Assembly: GCF_028621955.1 (NCBI RefSeq)
Contig: NZ_CP117516.1
Span: 2,750,001-2,814,000, forward strand
Reading direction: 5' to 3'
From: Erythrobacter sp. BLCC-B19
GTDB lineage: Bacteria; Pseudomonadota; Alphaproteobacteria; Sphingomonadales; Sphingomonadaceae
Length of the DNA: 64,000 bases
The notes beneath the pieces were generated by a model, which searched no databases, was not told the DNA's origin, and saw nothing but the letters and a program-made list of their open reading frames with translations. Shown in pieces: positions 31,077 to 39,685 of the stretch; the stretch's first letter is position 1; each line of letters starts with the position of its first letter. The position numbers and the translations under genes are program-made.

Positions 31077-32147
31077 TCAGTTCTGACCGATGGCGGCGCG
31101 GCGGTAGTCAGTGGGGGTCTGCCCGGTCTCGGTGCGGAAGGCGCGGTTGAAGGGGGGCAGCGAGTTGTAGCCGAGGTCCATCGCCACCGTCAGCACCGGC
31201 AGATCGACCTTGTCGCGGTCGGCGAGAATCGCGCGCGCCTCGGCGATGCGGTAGCGGTTCAGGAAAGCCGAAAAGTTGCGATAGCCCAGCCGCTGGTTGA
31301 TCAGCGCGCGCAGGCGGTGTTCGGGCGCGCCGAGGCGCTCGGCAAGGCCGGCGATCGACAGGCCGGGGGTGCGATAGACCCCCGCCGCCATCAAGGCTTC
31401 GAGCTTCTGCTTCAGCACCACCTCGCTCGGTGACAGGGCGGGCAGCGGCCTTGCGGGTTCGCCTTCGGCCTCGCTGTCTTCCCCGGTGGGCGAGGGCTGG
31501 CTGCGGACCAGCAGTTCGGGCTCGGGGGCCAGCAGGGTCTTGCCCGCGAACAGCGTCACCGCAAGGATCAGCACTGCATTGACCAGCTGCACCACCGGAT
31601 CGCCCCCCATCGCGCTGCCGCGCCCGGTGATCAGTTCATAGCCGAGGATGCCCCCCGCCTGCGCCGCCACCAGCAGCGGCAGCCACAGGCGAAACATGCG
31701 GCGCTGTTCGACCAGATCGTCCTCGCGCTCCAGCAGGGCGACGCGGAACAGGTCGGCGACCAGCGCAAGGCCGGTGACGTGGATGACGATGAAGCCCACC
31801 TTCATCTCGGGCGCGAGGAGATAGCCCACCAGCCATGCCCCGATCAGCACCGCCAGCGCGCCCCATGTCGCCAGGCGCAGAGGATCGCGTTCAAGCACCC
31901 GGCGCGCGAACAGCCAGGTGAAGTAGGGCGTGAAGATCGACAGGAAATCGCCCAGCGGCAGCGAGGTCGGATCGCCATAGAAGAACTGCGAGGTCGAATT
32001 GGACAGGTAGCCGATCGAGCCGACCAGCAGCCCGGCGAGCGGCAGCTTGAGCCCGCGGCGGATCTCGCCTGCGAGCAGCAGCACCAGCAGCAGCAGGCTC
32101 GCCCCGCAGGCGACCAGCCGCACTGCGATGTCGATCCGCTCGATCAT
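31077..32147 (-). CDS. Membrane-anchored AraC-family transcriptional regulator
   Basis: A 356-residue protein. The N-terminal 215 residues contain about six to seven hydrophobic helices ('ASLLLLVLLLAGEI', 'WGALAVLIGAWLVGYLL' and others). An acidic linker follows, then a C-terminal AraC HTH domain of about 100 residues with 'SIAGLAERLGAPEHRLRALINQRLGYRNFSAFLNRYR' and 'VAMDLGYNSLPPFNRAFR'. Membrane-bound AraC regulators sense an unknown signal at the inner membrane. Its target may be the prmA/SDR genes upstream or a distant locus; no operator was recognised. Confidence 0.88.
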   Translation of the reverse strand: MIERIDIAVRLVACGASLLLLVLLLAGEIRRGLKLPLAGLLVGSIGYLSNSTSQFFYGDPTSLPLGDFLSIFTPYFTWLFARRVLERDPLRLATWGALAVLIGAWLVGYLLAPEMKVGFIVIHVTGLALVADLFRVALLEREDDLVEQRRMFRLWLPLLVAAQAGGILGYELITGRGSAMGGDPVVQLVNAVLILAVTLFAGKTLLAPEPELLVRSQPSPTGEDSEAEGEPARPLPALSPSEVVLKQKLEALMAAGVYRTPGLSIAGLAERLGAPEHRLRALINQRLGYRNFSAFLNRYRIAEARAILADRDKVDLPVLTVAMDLGYNSLPPFNRAFRTETGQTPTDYRRAAIGQN

Positions 32148-32151
32148 GGAG

Positions 32152-33090
32152 CTAGCGCACGCGCCCCCAATCCTTGCGCCGCCGCAGCCACAGGATGGCC
32201 CAGTCGCCGCGCTGGAGCCGGGCGGCCATGCGGAAGCCTGCCAGCTGCATCGCGCGCTTGACCGCAGCCTCCTGCTCGCCCGCCAGCAGACCGGCCAGCA
32301 GCAGGCTGCCGCCGGGCGTGACCGCCTTGCCGAAATCTTGCGCGAGGCTGACCAGTGGGCCGGCGAGGATGTTGGCGATCAGCAGATCGTATGGCCCGCG
32401 CACCTCAAGCAGCGGATCGTCCATCCCGTCGGCCACGATCATCACCGCCTCGCCCGCGCCCGGGCCCATCGGCACAGCGTTGAGCCGCGCATTCTCCTCC
32501 ACCACGCCGGTGCAGACCGGGTCGATATCGGTGAGGGTGCACTGCGCGCGCGGCCACAGCGCGAGCGCGGCAAAGCCGAGCAGCCCCGTGCCGGTGCCGA
32601 TATCGGCGACATTCCTCGCCACCACACCGCTCGCCTTCATGTGCCCCAGCATCTCGAGGCACCCGGCGGTGGTCTTGTGCTGCCCGGTGCCGAAGGCCTG
32701 ACTGGCAGGGATCACGAAGTCGATGAGATCGGGGGCGGCAGGGTAATCGGGCGTGTGGACATGGAACCGCCCGGCACGGATCGGCGGCGCGTTGTGCTGG
32801 CTGAGGGTCACCCAGTCTTCGGGCGGCAGTTCCTCGATGGTGATCTTGGGCGCGCGCCCCGCGAACAGCCCGGCGAGCGCGGCTTTCTCGGCCTTGCCCG
32901 GCTTTCGCGGATACCAGCCCTCCAGCACCCAGTCATCGGGCCTGTCCTCGGCGACTTCGCGGCCTGCGATGACGAGTTCGTAATCCCAGTCGTCGATTTC
33001 GTCATGCGCCAGCAGCGCCGCCTGCACGACGGGCTTGGGGGCGAAAGCCGACAGCTTCCATGTGGTGCTATCGGACAAAGCTTGCTCCAT
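32152..33090 (-). CDS. prmA: Ribosomal protein L11 methyltransferase
   Basis: A 312-residue SAM-dependent methyltransferase that trimethylates L11. Motif I is 'DIGTGTGLLG' near residue 163 and the NPPY-type loop is 'LLIANILAGPLVSLAQDF' near residue 230. An 'AFGTGQHKTT' signature near residue 130 is specific for PrmA. The start ATG 33090 lies inside the end of the upstream SDR gene (23-base overlap); no nearer in-frame ATG keeps the N-terminal substrate domain. The AraC-type gene starts only four bases after its stop, so these genes likely form one unit. Confidence 0.92.
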   Translation of the reverse strand: MEQALSDSTTWKLSAFAPKPVVQAALLAHDEIDDWDYELVIAGREVAEDRPDDWVLEGWYPRKPGKAEKAALAGLFAGRAPKITIEELPPEDWVTLSQHNAPPIRAGRFHVHTPDYPAAPDLIDFVIPASQAFGTGQHKTTAGCLEMLGHMKASGVVARNVADIGTGTGLLGFAALALWPRAQCTLTDIDPVCTGVVEENARLNAVPMGPGAGEAVMIVADGMDDPLLEVRGPYDLLIANILAGPLVSLAQDFGKAVTPGGSLLLAGLLAGEQEAAVKRAMQLAGFRMAARLQRGDWAILWLRRRKDWGRVR

Positions 33091-33793
33091 TGGCGTCGAT
33101 CACCGCGCCGGTCATGCTCGGCGGCGCATCGAGGGCGCAGAAGGCGATGATGCTCGCGATCTCCTCCGGTGTCGCCACCCGCCCCAGCGGTATGTCGGCG
33201 AGCAGCCCCGGCCCGCCGCGGCTGGCGAGGTAATCGCCTGCCATGCTGGTGTCGGTAAAGCCGGGGGTGACGGCAAAGCTGAGGATCCCGTCCTTGGCAT
33301 AGGCGCGCGCGATGGTCTTGTGCATCCCCACCATTCCGCTCTTGGCCGCCGCGTAATGCCAGTGCGCCGGGCTGTCCCCGCGATAGGCGGCGCGGCTGGC
33401 AACGTGAACGAGCCGTCCGGCAACCTTGCGCTCCTGCCAGTGCAGCACCGCAAAGCGCGACAATTGCGCCGCGCTAGTGAGGTTGACGCGCAGCGTGTCC
33501 TCCCAGGCATCGAGCCATTCGATGTCCGATCGGTCGAGCCGGTTGGCCTCGAACCGCCCGGCATTGTTCACCACGACGTCGATTTCCCCCCCTGCGAGGT
33601 CGAGCGCTTCGTCCCACAGGTTCTGCACGCTCAGCGGATCGCCGAAATCGGCGGCGATGATCGGCACGCTGCCTGCGGTGCTGGCCTGCGGGCGCGAGGC
33701 GTGGCCGATGACCTTTGCGCCCCGTGCGGCGAGGGCGGCGAGGGCGGCCCTACCGATTCCGCGGCTTGATCCGGTAACTAGAATGTGTCCCAT
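33068..33793 (-). CDS. SDR-family oxidoreductase
   Basis: A 241-residue short-chain dehydrogenase. The cofactor motif is 'GSSRGIGRA' at the N-terminus (TGxxxGxG), 'NNAG' lies near residue 81, the catalytic serine in 'VHVAS' near residue 131 and 'YAAAK' near residue 144. The tail 'GAVIDANG' is typical of classical SDRs. Substrate unknown. The first gene of a minus-strand group with prmA and the AraC gene, divergent from sdhC across 110 bases. Confidence 0.87.
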   Translation of the reverse strand: MGHILVTGSSRGIGRAALAALAARGAKVIGHASRPQASTAGSVPIIAADFGDPLSVQNLWDEALDLAGGEIDVVVNNAGRFEANRLDRSDIEWLDAWEDTLRVNLTSAAQLSRFAVLHWQERKVAGRLVHVASRAAYRGDSPAHWHYAAAKSGMVGMHKTIARAYAKDGILSFAVTPGFTDTSMAGDYLASRGGPGLLADIPLGRVATPEEIASIIAFCALDAPPSMTGAVIDANGASFVR

Positions 33794-33903
33794 GCAAGTC
33801 GCTATCCAAAACTTTGCAAGCTGTGTCCACCATGTCGCGGCTTGCCTCGCGCGACAGCCGCGCTAAGTGGGGTGGCACAAGACAGGGACACGACGGGATC
33901 ACC

Positions 33904-34284
33904 ATGAACCAAAGACCGCTATCGCCCCACCTCCAGATCTGGCGCTGGGGGCCGCATATGCTCGTTTCGATCCTCCACCGCGCGACCGGCGACGGCATGG
34001 CGCTGGTCGGCCTTGCCGTGCTGCTGTGGTGGCTCGGCGCGCTGGCGAGCGGGCCCGAGGCCTACGCGACTTTCCAGAGCGTGATGGGTTCGGTGCCCGG
34101 CATGATCGTTCTGGTCGGCCTCAGCTGGGCGTTCTTCACCCACATGATGAGCGGGCTTCGTCACTTCGTGCTCGATATCGGGGCGGGGTACGAGCTTGAT
34201 ACCAACCGGATGTGGTCGATCGCCGCGCCGGTGATCGCGATTGTCTGCACCGCGGCCTTCTGGGCCGTGATCATGCTCGGCTGA
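33904..34284 (+). CDS. sdhC: Succinate dehydrogenase cytochrome b556 subunit
   Basis: A 126-residue membrane subunit with three hydrophobic helices (about residues 28-46, 63-85 and 104-124). The motif 'RPLSPHLQIWRWGPHMLVSILHRATG' region near residue 4 includes the 'SILHR' quinone-site segment, and 'HMMSGLRHFVLD' near residue 78 carries the haem-ligand histidine. It anchors the SdhAB catalytic part and passes electrons to ubiquinone. ATG 33904 follows GGGATCACC. First gene of sdhCDA. Confidence 0.93.
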   Translation: MNQRPLSPHLQIWRWGPHMLVSILHRATGDGMALVGLAVLLWWLGALASGPEAYATFQSVMGSVPGMIVLVGLSWAFFTHMMSGLRHFVLDIGAGYELDTNRMWSIAAPVIAIVCTAAFWAVIMLG

Positions 34285-34297
34285 GGGGAGAGATACC

Positions 34298-34684
34298 ATG
34301 GGTAACGGAACTTCCATCGGCCGCGTGCGGGGTCTGGGCGCTGCGCACCACGGCGCGCATCACTGGCTGGTGCAGCGCTTCACCGCGATCGGCAATGTGG
34401 TGCTGATGAGCTGGCTGATCGTCAGCCTCGCGCTGCTGGGCGATTATGGCCACGCCAGCGTCGTCAAGTGGCTCTCCCAGCCGGTTTCGGCGACGGCGAT
34501 GATCCTGCTGGTGTTCAGCCTGTTCTGGCACGCGCGTCTGGGGCTTCAGGTGCTGATCGAGGACTATCTCCACGAGCCCGGCACCAAGTTCGCAGCACTC
34601 GCTGCGCTTAATCTTGCAACCATTGGCGGCGGCGCCTTCGGGATTTTCAGCGTTGCCGCGCTCGCATTCGGAGGTAACGCCTGA
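34298..34684 (+). CDS. sdhD: Succinate dehydrogenase membrane anchor subunit
   Basis: A 128-residue protein with three hydrophobic helices. '[15 protein letters not shown]' near residue 18 is the typical SdhD N-terminal region and '[17 protein letters not shown]' near residue 80 contains the haem-binding histidine and quinone-site tyrosine. Thirteen bases after sdhC, with GGGGAGAG as its ribosome binding site. The stop shares one base with the sdhA start (TGATG). Confidence 0.93.
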   Translation: MGNGTSIGRVRGLGAAHHGAHHWLVQRFTAIGNVVLMSWLIVSLALLGDYGHASVVKWLSQPVSATAMILLVFSLFWHARLGLQVLIEDYLHEPGTKFAALAALNLATIGGGAFGIFSVAALAFGGNA

Positions 34685-36552
34685 TGGCAACCGCAGCTCC
34701 CAAGGGAACGGCAAACGACGTGGGCGGCGCGCATCTGAAGGGCGCCTATACCATCGTCGATCACACCTATGACGTGGTGGTGGTGGGCGCGGGCGGAAGC
34801 GGCCTGCGCGCAACGATGGGCGCGGCGGAAGCCGGCCTGCGCACTGCCAACATCTCCAAGGTCTTCCCGACGCGCTCGCACACGGTCGCCGCGCAGGGCG
34901 GGATCGCCGCTTCGCTCGGCAACAACAGCCCCGACCACTGGACCTGGCACATGTATGACACCGTCAAGGGGTCGGACTGGCTGGGCGATCAGGACGCGAT
35001 CGAATATCTCGCGCGCGAGGCGCCTGCGGCGGTCTATGAACTCGAGCACGCGGGCGTGCCCTTCAGCCGCAATGCCGACGGCACGATCTACCAGCGGCCC
35101 TTCGGCGGGCATATGCAGAACATGGGCGCCGGCCCGCCGGTGCAGCGCACCTGCGCCGCGGCTGACCGCACCGGCCACGCCATGCTTCACGCGCTCTATC
35201 AGCAGAGCCTCAAGTATGACGCGGACTTCTTCATCGAGTATTTCGCGCTCGATCTTATCATGTCCGAGCGTGACGGCCAAAAGGTCTGCGTCGGCGTGAT
35301 GGCGATGTGCCTTGATGACGGCACGATCCACCGCTTCCGCGCGCAGTCGGTCGTTCTGGCGACCGGCGGCTATGGCCGCTGCTACTACACCGCCACCTCG
35401 GCCCACACCTGTACCGGCGACGGCGGCGGGATGGTGCTGCGGGCCGGCCTGCCGCTGCAGGACATGGAATTCGTGCAGTTCCACCCGACCGGCATCTACG
35501 GCGCGGGCGTGCTGATCACCGAAGGCGCGCGCGGGGAGGGTGGCTATCTCACCAACTCCGAAGGCGAACGCTTCATGGAGCGCTATGCCCCGAGCGCCAA
35601 GGACCTCGCCTCGCGCGACGTGGTGAGCCGTTCGATGGCGCTGGAAATGCGCGAAGGCCGCGGCGTCGGGCCGGAAGGCGATCACATCTACCTGCACCTC
35701 GATCACATCGATCCCAAGGTGCTGGCCGAACGCCTGCCGGGCATCACCGAGAGCGGCAAGATCTTCGCGGGTGTCGATCTCACCCGCCAGCCGCTGCCTG
35801 TCACCCCGACGGTGCATTACAACATGGGCGGCATTCCGTGTAACTATCACGGGCAGGTCGTCACCCTCGGGCCGGACGGCAATCCGGACACCGTCATCCC
35901 CGGCCTCTATGCCGTGGGCGAGGCGGCGTGCGTGTCGGTGCACGGGGCGAACCGCCTGGGCTCGAACTCGCTGATCGATCTCGTGGTGTTCGGCCGGGCG
36001 ACCGGCCACCACCTGCGCGACAATCTGACGCCCAATGCCAAGCAGCCCGAACTGCCGGCCGACAGCGCCGACTTTGCGCTGACCCGTCTGGATCACTTCC
36101 GCTATGCCGAGGGTGGCTCTCCCACCGCGCAGATCCGCGCGGAAATGCAGAAGGCGATGCAGAAGCACTGCGCCGTGTTCCGCGACCAGAAGCTGATGGA
36201 CGAGGGCGTGGCCAAGCTGGCCGAGCAGAACAAGCGGATGGAGGACATCCACGTCACCGACAAGTCGCTGATCTGGAACTCCGACCTGATCGAGACGCTC
36301 GAACTCGACAACCTCATGGCGCAGGCCAACGTGACGATCGCGTCCGCCGCCAACCGCAAGGAAAGCCGCGGCGCCCACGCACACGAGGACTACCCCGAGC
36401 GCAACGACAAGGAGTGGATGAAGCACACCATCGCCTGGTTCGACGGCTGGGGCGGTCGCGGCAGCAACATCCGCATCGATTACCGTCCGGTCCACGAATA
36501 TACGCTGACCGACGACATCAAGTACATCGAGCCCAAGGCGCGCGTTTATTGA
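34684..36552 (+). CDS. sdhA: Succinate dehydrogenase flavoprotein subunit
   Basis: A 622-residue FAD subunit oxidising succinate to fumarate. The dinucleotide-binding '[12 protein letters not shown]' is near residue 30, the FAD-linking histidine region '[11 protein letters not shown]' near residue 61, the substrate loop '[13 protein letters not shown]' near residue 262 and '[10 protein letters not shown]' near residue 421. C-terminal '[15 protein letters not shown]' is typical. Length fits. The stop overlaps a lipoprotein gene (TGATG), not sdhB, which is absent from the window. Confidence 0.97.
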   Translation: MATAAPKGTANDVGGAHLKGAYTIVDHTYDVVVVGAGGSGLRATMGAAEAGLRTANISKVFPTRSHTVAAQGGIAASLGNNSPDHWTWHMYDTVKGSDWLGDQDAIEYLAREAPAAVYELEHAGVPFSRNADGTIYQRPFGGHMQNMGAGPPVQRTCAAADRTGHAMLHALYQQSLKYDADFFIEYFALDLIMSERDGQKVCVGVMAMCLDDGTIHRFRAQSVVLATGGYGRCYYTATSAHTCTGDGGGMVLRAGLPLQDMEFVQFHPTGIYGAGVLITEGARGEGGYLTNSEGERFMERYAPSAKDLASRDVVSRSMALEMREGRGVGPEGDHIYLHLDHIDPKVLAERLPGITESGKIFAGVDLTRQPLPVTPTVHYNMGGIPCNYHGQVVTLGPDGNPDTVIPGLYAVGEAACVSVHGANRLGSNSLIDLVVFGRATGHHLRDNLTPNAKQPELPADSADFALTRLDHFRYAEGGSPTAQIRAEMQKAMQKHCAVFRDQKLMDEGVAKLAEQNKRMEDIHVTDKSLIWNSDLIETLELDNLMAQANVTIASAANRKESRGAHAHEDYPERNDKEWMKHTIAWFDGWGGRGSNIRIDYRPVHEYTLTDDIKYIEPKARVY

Positions 36553-37055
36553 TGCTTTGGCGGCTGGCAGGACTGGTGATTGCACCGGCCCTGCTGGCGG
36601 CGTGCTCGCTGGATGCCGATCGGGCGGGGGAGGATGCCCCTTCTCCGCCCGATGACGCCATCAACCTCGAAACCACCGATCTTGAGGGCGAGGCGCTCGC
36701 TGCGAAAGTCAGGCTGGACACCGGCCGGAGCGATCCGGTGCCGGAGAACCTGATTGGCGACTGGAAGTATTCGCACGACGAATGCGAGGAAGAGAGCGGT
36801 CCGCCCGAAAATCGCGATATCCGGGCATCGATCGCCTTCGAGGCAAACCGCACCTACTGGATGGATGTAGAGGGCTTTCCGTTTTCGGGCAGCTATCGCT
36901 ACGAAGGCGGCGATCATCCGAGCATCACGCTCGACAACTGGCTCAATTTCGCAGTGGTCGGCGATACCTTGCAGAACTGGAGCGAGGGCGATGCGGTCTA
37001 TCAATGCGGCCGCGTGTTCGTGCGCGCGCCAGCCTCGGGCAAGGCCGGGGGCTGA
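36552..37055 (+). CDS. Lipoprotein of unknown function coupled to sdhA
   Basis: A 167-residue predicted lipoprotein with lipobox 'LLAAC' (Cys18). The mature part has 'LIGDWKYSHDECEEESGPPENRDI' and 'GRVFVRAP' with three cysteines (36-ish in from the tail), suggesting a small compact periplasmic domain that might bind a ligand. I do not recognise a family. It begins at ATG 36552 inside the sdhA stop codon and its own stop overlaps the next start, so it is translated as part of the sdh operon. A role at the respiratory membrane is plausible but unproved. Confidence 0.75.
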   Translation: MLWRLAGLVIAPALLAACSLDADRAGEDAPSPPDDAINLETTDLEGEALAAKVRLDTGRSDPVPENLIGDWKYSHDECEEESGPPENRDIRASIAFEANRTYWMDVEGFPFSGSYRYEGGDHPSITLDNWLNFAVVGDTLQNWSEGDAVYQCGRVFVRAPASGKAGG

Positions 37056-37594
37056 TGCCGGACAGTGGACGGGTGACCAAGCGGCTGACCTGGTACTGGC
37101 AGGTCGAGGTCGCCAATGCCGCCTTGGTTCCGGCGGCGTTCTTCATTTTCGGCGCCTGGCTCGGCGCGCCGCTCGGGTGGCCGTCAATGGCCGCTCTGGT
37201 TCCGGTGATCGGGCTGCTGATCGTTGGCGGGCTCTATTGGCGCGGCAAGCTGCGGGCCTTGCAGGGTGAGCGGGCAGCGCTGGACAAGGCGCTGCGCCTC
37301 GCCGACCGCTGGGATCGCCCGCTCCTGGTGCTGACGCTGGCGGCGCTCGGTCTGGCTGCCGGAGGCTTCGTCATAGCCTGGCCGGGCGCAGGGCCGGGGG
37401 ATCGCTGGGGCGTGCTGATCGCCGCGCTCCTCGCGCTGGCGGAATATGTGAATTACTATCACCTCCAGCTGCAACACTTCGACAATTGGCCTGATTTCCA
37501 GCGACTTGTTACCGGCAAAGGCTTTCGGCCAGCCAAGATGGCCGTAGACCTCGCAGCATGGCGCAAGCAAAGGCAGTCGCGCTGCCGCCTATAA
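37055..37594 (+). CDS. Four-helix membrane protein of unknown function, sdh operon end
   Basis: A 179-residue protein with about four hydrophobic helices (about residues 16-36, 40-58, 87-107, 112-132). A conserved-looking tail follows: 'YYHLQLQHFDNWPDFQRL' and 'KGFRPAKMAVDLAAWR'. I recall similar uncharacterised proteins in sphingomonads. Its ATG overlaps the stop of the lipoprotein gene, so it is the last gene of the coupled sdhCDA set. Function unknown. Confidence 0.72.
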   Translation: MPDSGRVTKRLTWYWQVEVANAALVPAAFFIFGAWLGAPLGWPSMAALVPVIGLLIVGGLYWRGKLRALQGERAALDKALRLADRWDRPLLVLTLAALGLAAGGFVIAWPGAGPGDRWGVLIAALLALAEYVNYYHLQLQHFDNWPDFQRLVTGKGFRPAKMAVDLAAWRKQRQSRCRL

Positions 37595-37735
37595 GTCGCG
37601 GCAGATGTGTGGAACGCCACAGTCCTGTTGCGCGATGGGCGTTATTTCTTCTCCCCGTATCTTGTAATTGGCAGGATACTGATTGTCAGAGCGATCCGGA
37701 ATTTCATTGGATTGCCATGCGTTTGGGGGAAGATC

Positions 37736-38104
37736 ATGCGATATTTCATGCTACTGCCGCTCGCCCTGCTGGCCGCTTGCGATGGGGCCGCTCCGGCGCC
37801 CGATGCTGCTGAACCCAGCCCTGCCGCGCCCGAGACCGCCGCTGCCGAAGCGGGCCAACCGAGCCCCAAGATCGTGATGCGGGTGACAGAGCCGGCCGGT
37901 GAAGCCGAAGGGTCGGCGGAAACCTCGGGCGAGCAGCGGAGCCCTGCCTCGGCAGATGATGTGCAGGCGACGCTGAGCAAGCTGTCCTCGTCGCTGTCGC
38001 AGGAATCGCTTGCGCCCAACTGCTTCAAGATCGTGACCGTCGAATGCGAGGTCATCGACGGGCGCAGCGTCTGCGTCAGGACGATCACGATCGAGTGCTT
38101 CTGA
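37736..38104 (+). CDS. Small lipoprotein with cysteine-rich C-terminus
   Basis: A 122-residue predicted lipoprotein, lipobox 'LLAAC' at Cys16. The middle is Ala/Pro/Glu/Ser-rich and likely disordered. The last 25 residues carry four cysteines ('NCFKIVTVECEV', 'VCVRTITIECF'), possibly two disulfides in the periplasm. No family recognised. ATG 37736 is chosen for the GGGGGAAG ribosome binding site; longer frames lack a signal peptide at their start. It has its own 141-base leader. Confidence 0.65.
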   Translation: MRYFMLLPLALLAACDGAAPAPDAAEPSPAAPETAAAEAGQPSPKIVMRVTEPAGEAEGSAETSGEQRSPASADDVQATLSKLSSSLSQESLAPNCFKIVTVECEVIDGRSVCVRTITIECF

Positions 38105-38152
38105 TCGCGCAAGGCGGTGTCCTCTTGCGGGGGCGGCGCGGCAAACCGTGAC

Positions 38153-38181
38153 TGGCGGGAGCGGGCCGACAGCTCCCGCCA
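38153..38181. other. Strong 10-bp hairpin between lipoprotein and peptidase genes
   Basis: TGGCGGGAGC and GCTCCCGCCA pair around a nine-base loop, 49 bases after the lipoprotein stop. There is no T-run, so it may be a factor-dependent terminator or mRNA end stabiliser. Confidence 0.45.
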
Positions 38182-38251
38182 ATCACCTGCGATCACAGGC
38201 GGCGAATGGCGGCTTGACGCGCCGCTGCCGCGAATGCAGCTTGCCGTCTTG

Positions 38252-39286
38252 ATGAACAGGGGCCGGATCATCGCTGGAGCCTTGGCGGCGCTGCTCGCTG
38301 CGCCTGCCCTGTCCCAGTCCGCCGCCCAATCTGCTCCGACCAATCCCCACCAGCCGCCGCCCCATGTCGCGCCCTGGCCCGATCTCGGCAGCGGGGAGAG
38401 CCGGGACGACCGGCGCAAGTCCTTCGCGCTTTCACCCGAACTCCAGCGCGGGGTTCCGGTGGCGACGATCCGCGCGCAGCAGCGGCGGCTCGATGCTGCG
38501 CTGGCCGCCTTGCCGCGCCATGTGCCGGGCGTGCCCGAGGCCTATGTCGTCACCGTCGCTCTCGACAGCGATCCCGTCTTCGCCCGCGAGGCGCGGGAGG
38601 CGGCCAAGGTGCTTTCCGCGCGCTACGGTGCCGAGGGACGCACGCTGACGCTTGCCGGGCCGGACGGGACGCGCGACGACGCGCCCCACGGCTCGATCAC
38701 CGCATTGCTGCTGGCGCTCAGCCATATCGGCACGCTGATGGACGGCGCTGAGGATGTGCTGGTGCTCTACACCACCAGCCACGGGGCCGATATCGGGCTG
38801 GCCTATCACTATGGCGACAGCGGCTATGGCATTCTTTCGCCGGTAACGCTCAAGGCCGCACTGGCCGAGGCCGGGATCAAGCGGCGGGTGCTGATCCTGT
38901 CGGCCTGCTATTCGGGCGTGTTCGTGCCCTTCCTCGCCAGCCCCGACACCGCGATCCTCACCGCGGCGGCGAGCAACCGCACCTCCTTTGGCTGCCTCGC
39001 CGAGAATGACTGGACGTTCTTTGGCGACGCGCTCATCAACCGCGCCCTGCGCCAGCCGGTGGGCCTCGAAGAAGCCGCGCGCACGGCGGGGCGATCGGTG
39101 GCCGAGTGGGAGACCAAGGCGCGCTTCCTCGCCTCGCTGCCGCAGGTCAATATCGGCATGAATGCGCGCAGCTGGCTACCGCAGATCGAGGCCGCGATGC
39201 CGCGCCAGGCGAGCGCGCCGGTGGGCCGCCCGGCCTTCGACGAGGCCGCAATAATGGCCAAGGCGCCGCCCGCCGCGCCGAAATAG
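38252..39286 (+). CDS. Exported C13-family (caspase-fold) peptidase
   Basis: A 344-residue protein with a signal peptide (about residues 1-24, 'LAAPALSQS'), so likely periplasmic. The caspase/legumain-fold catalytic pair is visible: His in 'YTTSHGADIGLAY' near residue 178 and Cys in 'LILSACYSGVFVPFL' near residue 221. The second half has 'RTSFGCLAENDWTFFGDAL', typical of bacterial C13 peptidases. Legumain-type specificity cannot be inferred. ATG 38252 and the upstream ATG 38234 are both possible. The thioesterase gene follows after 15 bases. Confidence 0.83.
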   Translation: MNRGRIIAGALAALLAAPALSQSAAQSAPTNPHQPPPHVAPWPDLGSGESRDDRRKSFALSPELQRGVPVATIRAQQRRLDAALAALPRHVPGVPEAYVVTVALDSDPVFAREAREAAKVLSARYGAEGRTLTLAGPDGTRDDAPHGSITALLLALSHIGTLMDGAEDVLVLYTTSHGADIGLAYHYGDSGYGILSPVTLKAALAEAGIKRRVLILSACYSGVFVPFLASPDTAILTAAASNRTSFGCLAENDWTFFGDALINRALRQPVGLEEAARTAGRSVAEWETKARFLASLPQVNIGMNARSWLPQIEAAMPRQASAPVGRPAFDEAAIMAKAPPAAPK

Positions 39287-39301
39287 ACAAGGACTGCCTC
39301 C

Positions 39302-39685
39302 ATGAACCCCGCCGACGCCATGCCGTTCTCAAAGCTGATGGGTGTGCAGATCACCGCCGCCAGCGCCGATGCGGTCGAGGGCGAGATCACGGTGCGTGAT
39401 GATTTGTGCACGGCGGGCGGGATAATGCATGGCGGGGCGATCATGGCCTTTGCCGATGCGCTGGGCGCAGTGGGCGCGGTCGCCTGCCTGCCCGACGGTG
39501 CCAAGGGCACGACCACGATCGAGAGCAAGACCAATTTCCTGGGTGCAGCACCCGTCGGCAGCCTTGTGCGGGGCGTGGCAAGGCCGCTCAAGACCGGGCG
39601 GCGGATGTCGGTGTGGCAGACCACCATCACCGCTGCCGATGGGAAGGCGGTGGCCGTGGTGATCCAGACGCAGCTGGTGCTCTAG
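39302..39685 (+). CDS. PaaI-type hotdog thioesterase
   Basis: A 127-residue hotdog-fold acyl-CoA thioesterase. The signature 'GGIMHGGAIMAFADALGAVGA' region near residue 39 holds the substrate loop and catalytic acid; 'TTTIESKTNFLGAAPVGS' near residue 69 forms the second strand pair. It would hydrolyse short aryl- or acyl-CoAs in the cytoplasm. It ends convergently with the minus-strand cyclophilin fusion gene, the two stop codons sharing a CTAG at 39682-39685. Confidence 0.88.
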   Translation: MNPADAMPFSKLMGVQITAASADAVEGEITVRDDLCTAGGIMHGGAIMAFADALGAVGAVACLPDGAKGTTTIESKTNFLGAAPVGSLVRGVARPLKTGRRMSVWQTTITAADGKAVAVVIQTQLVL

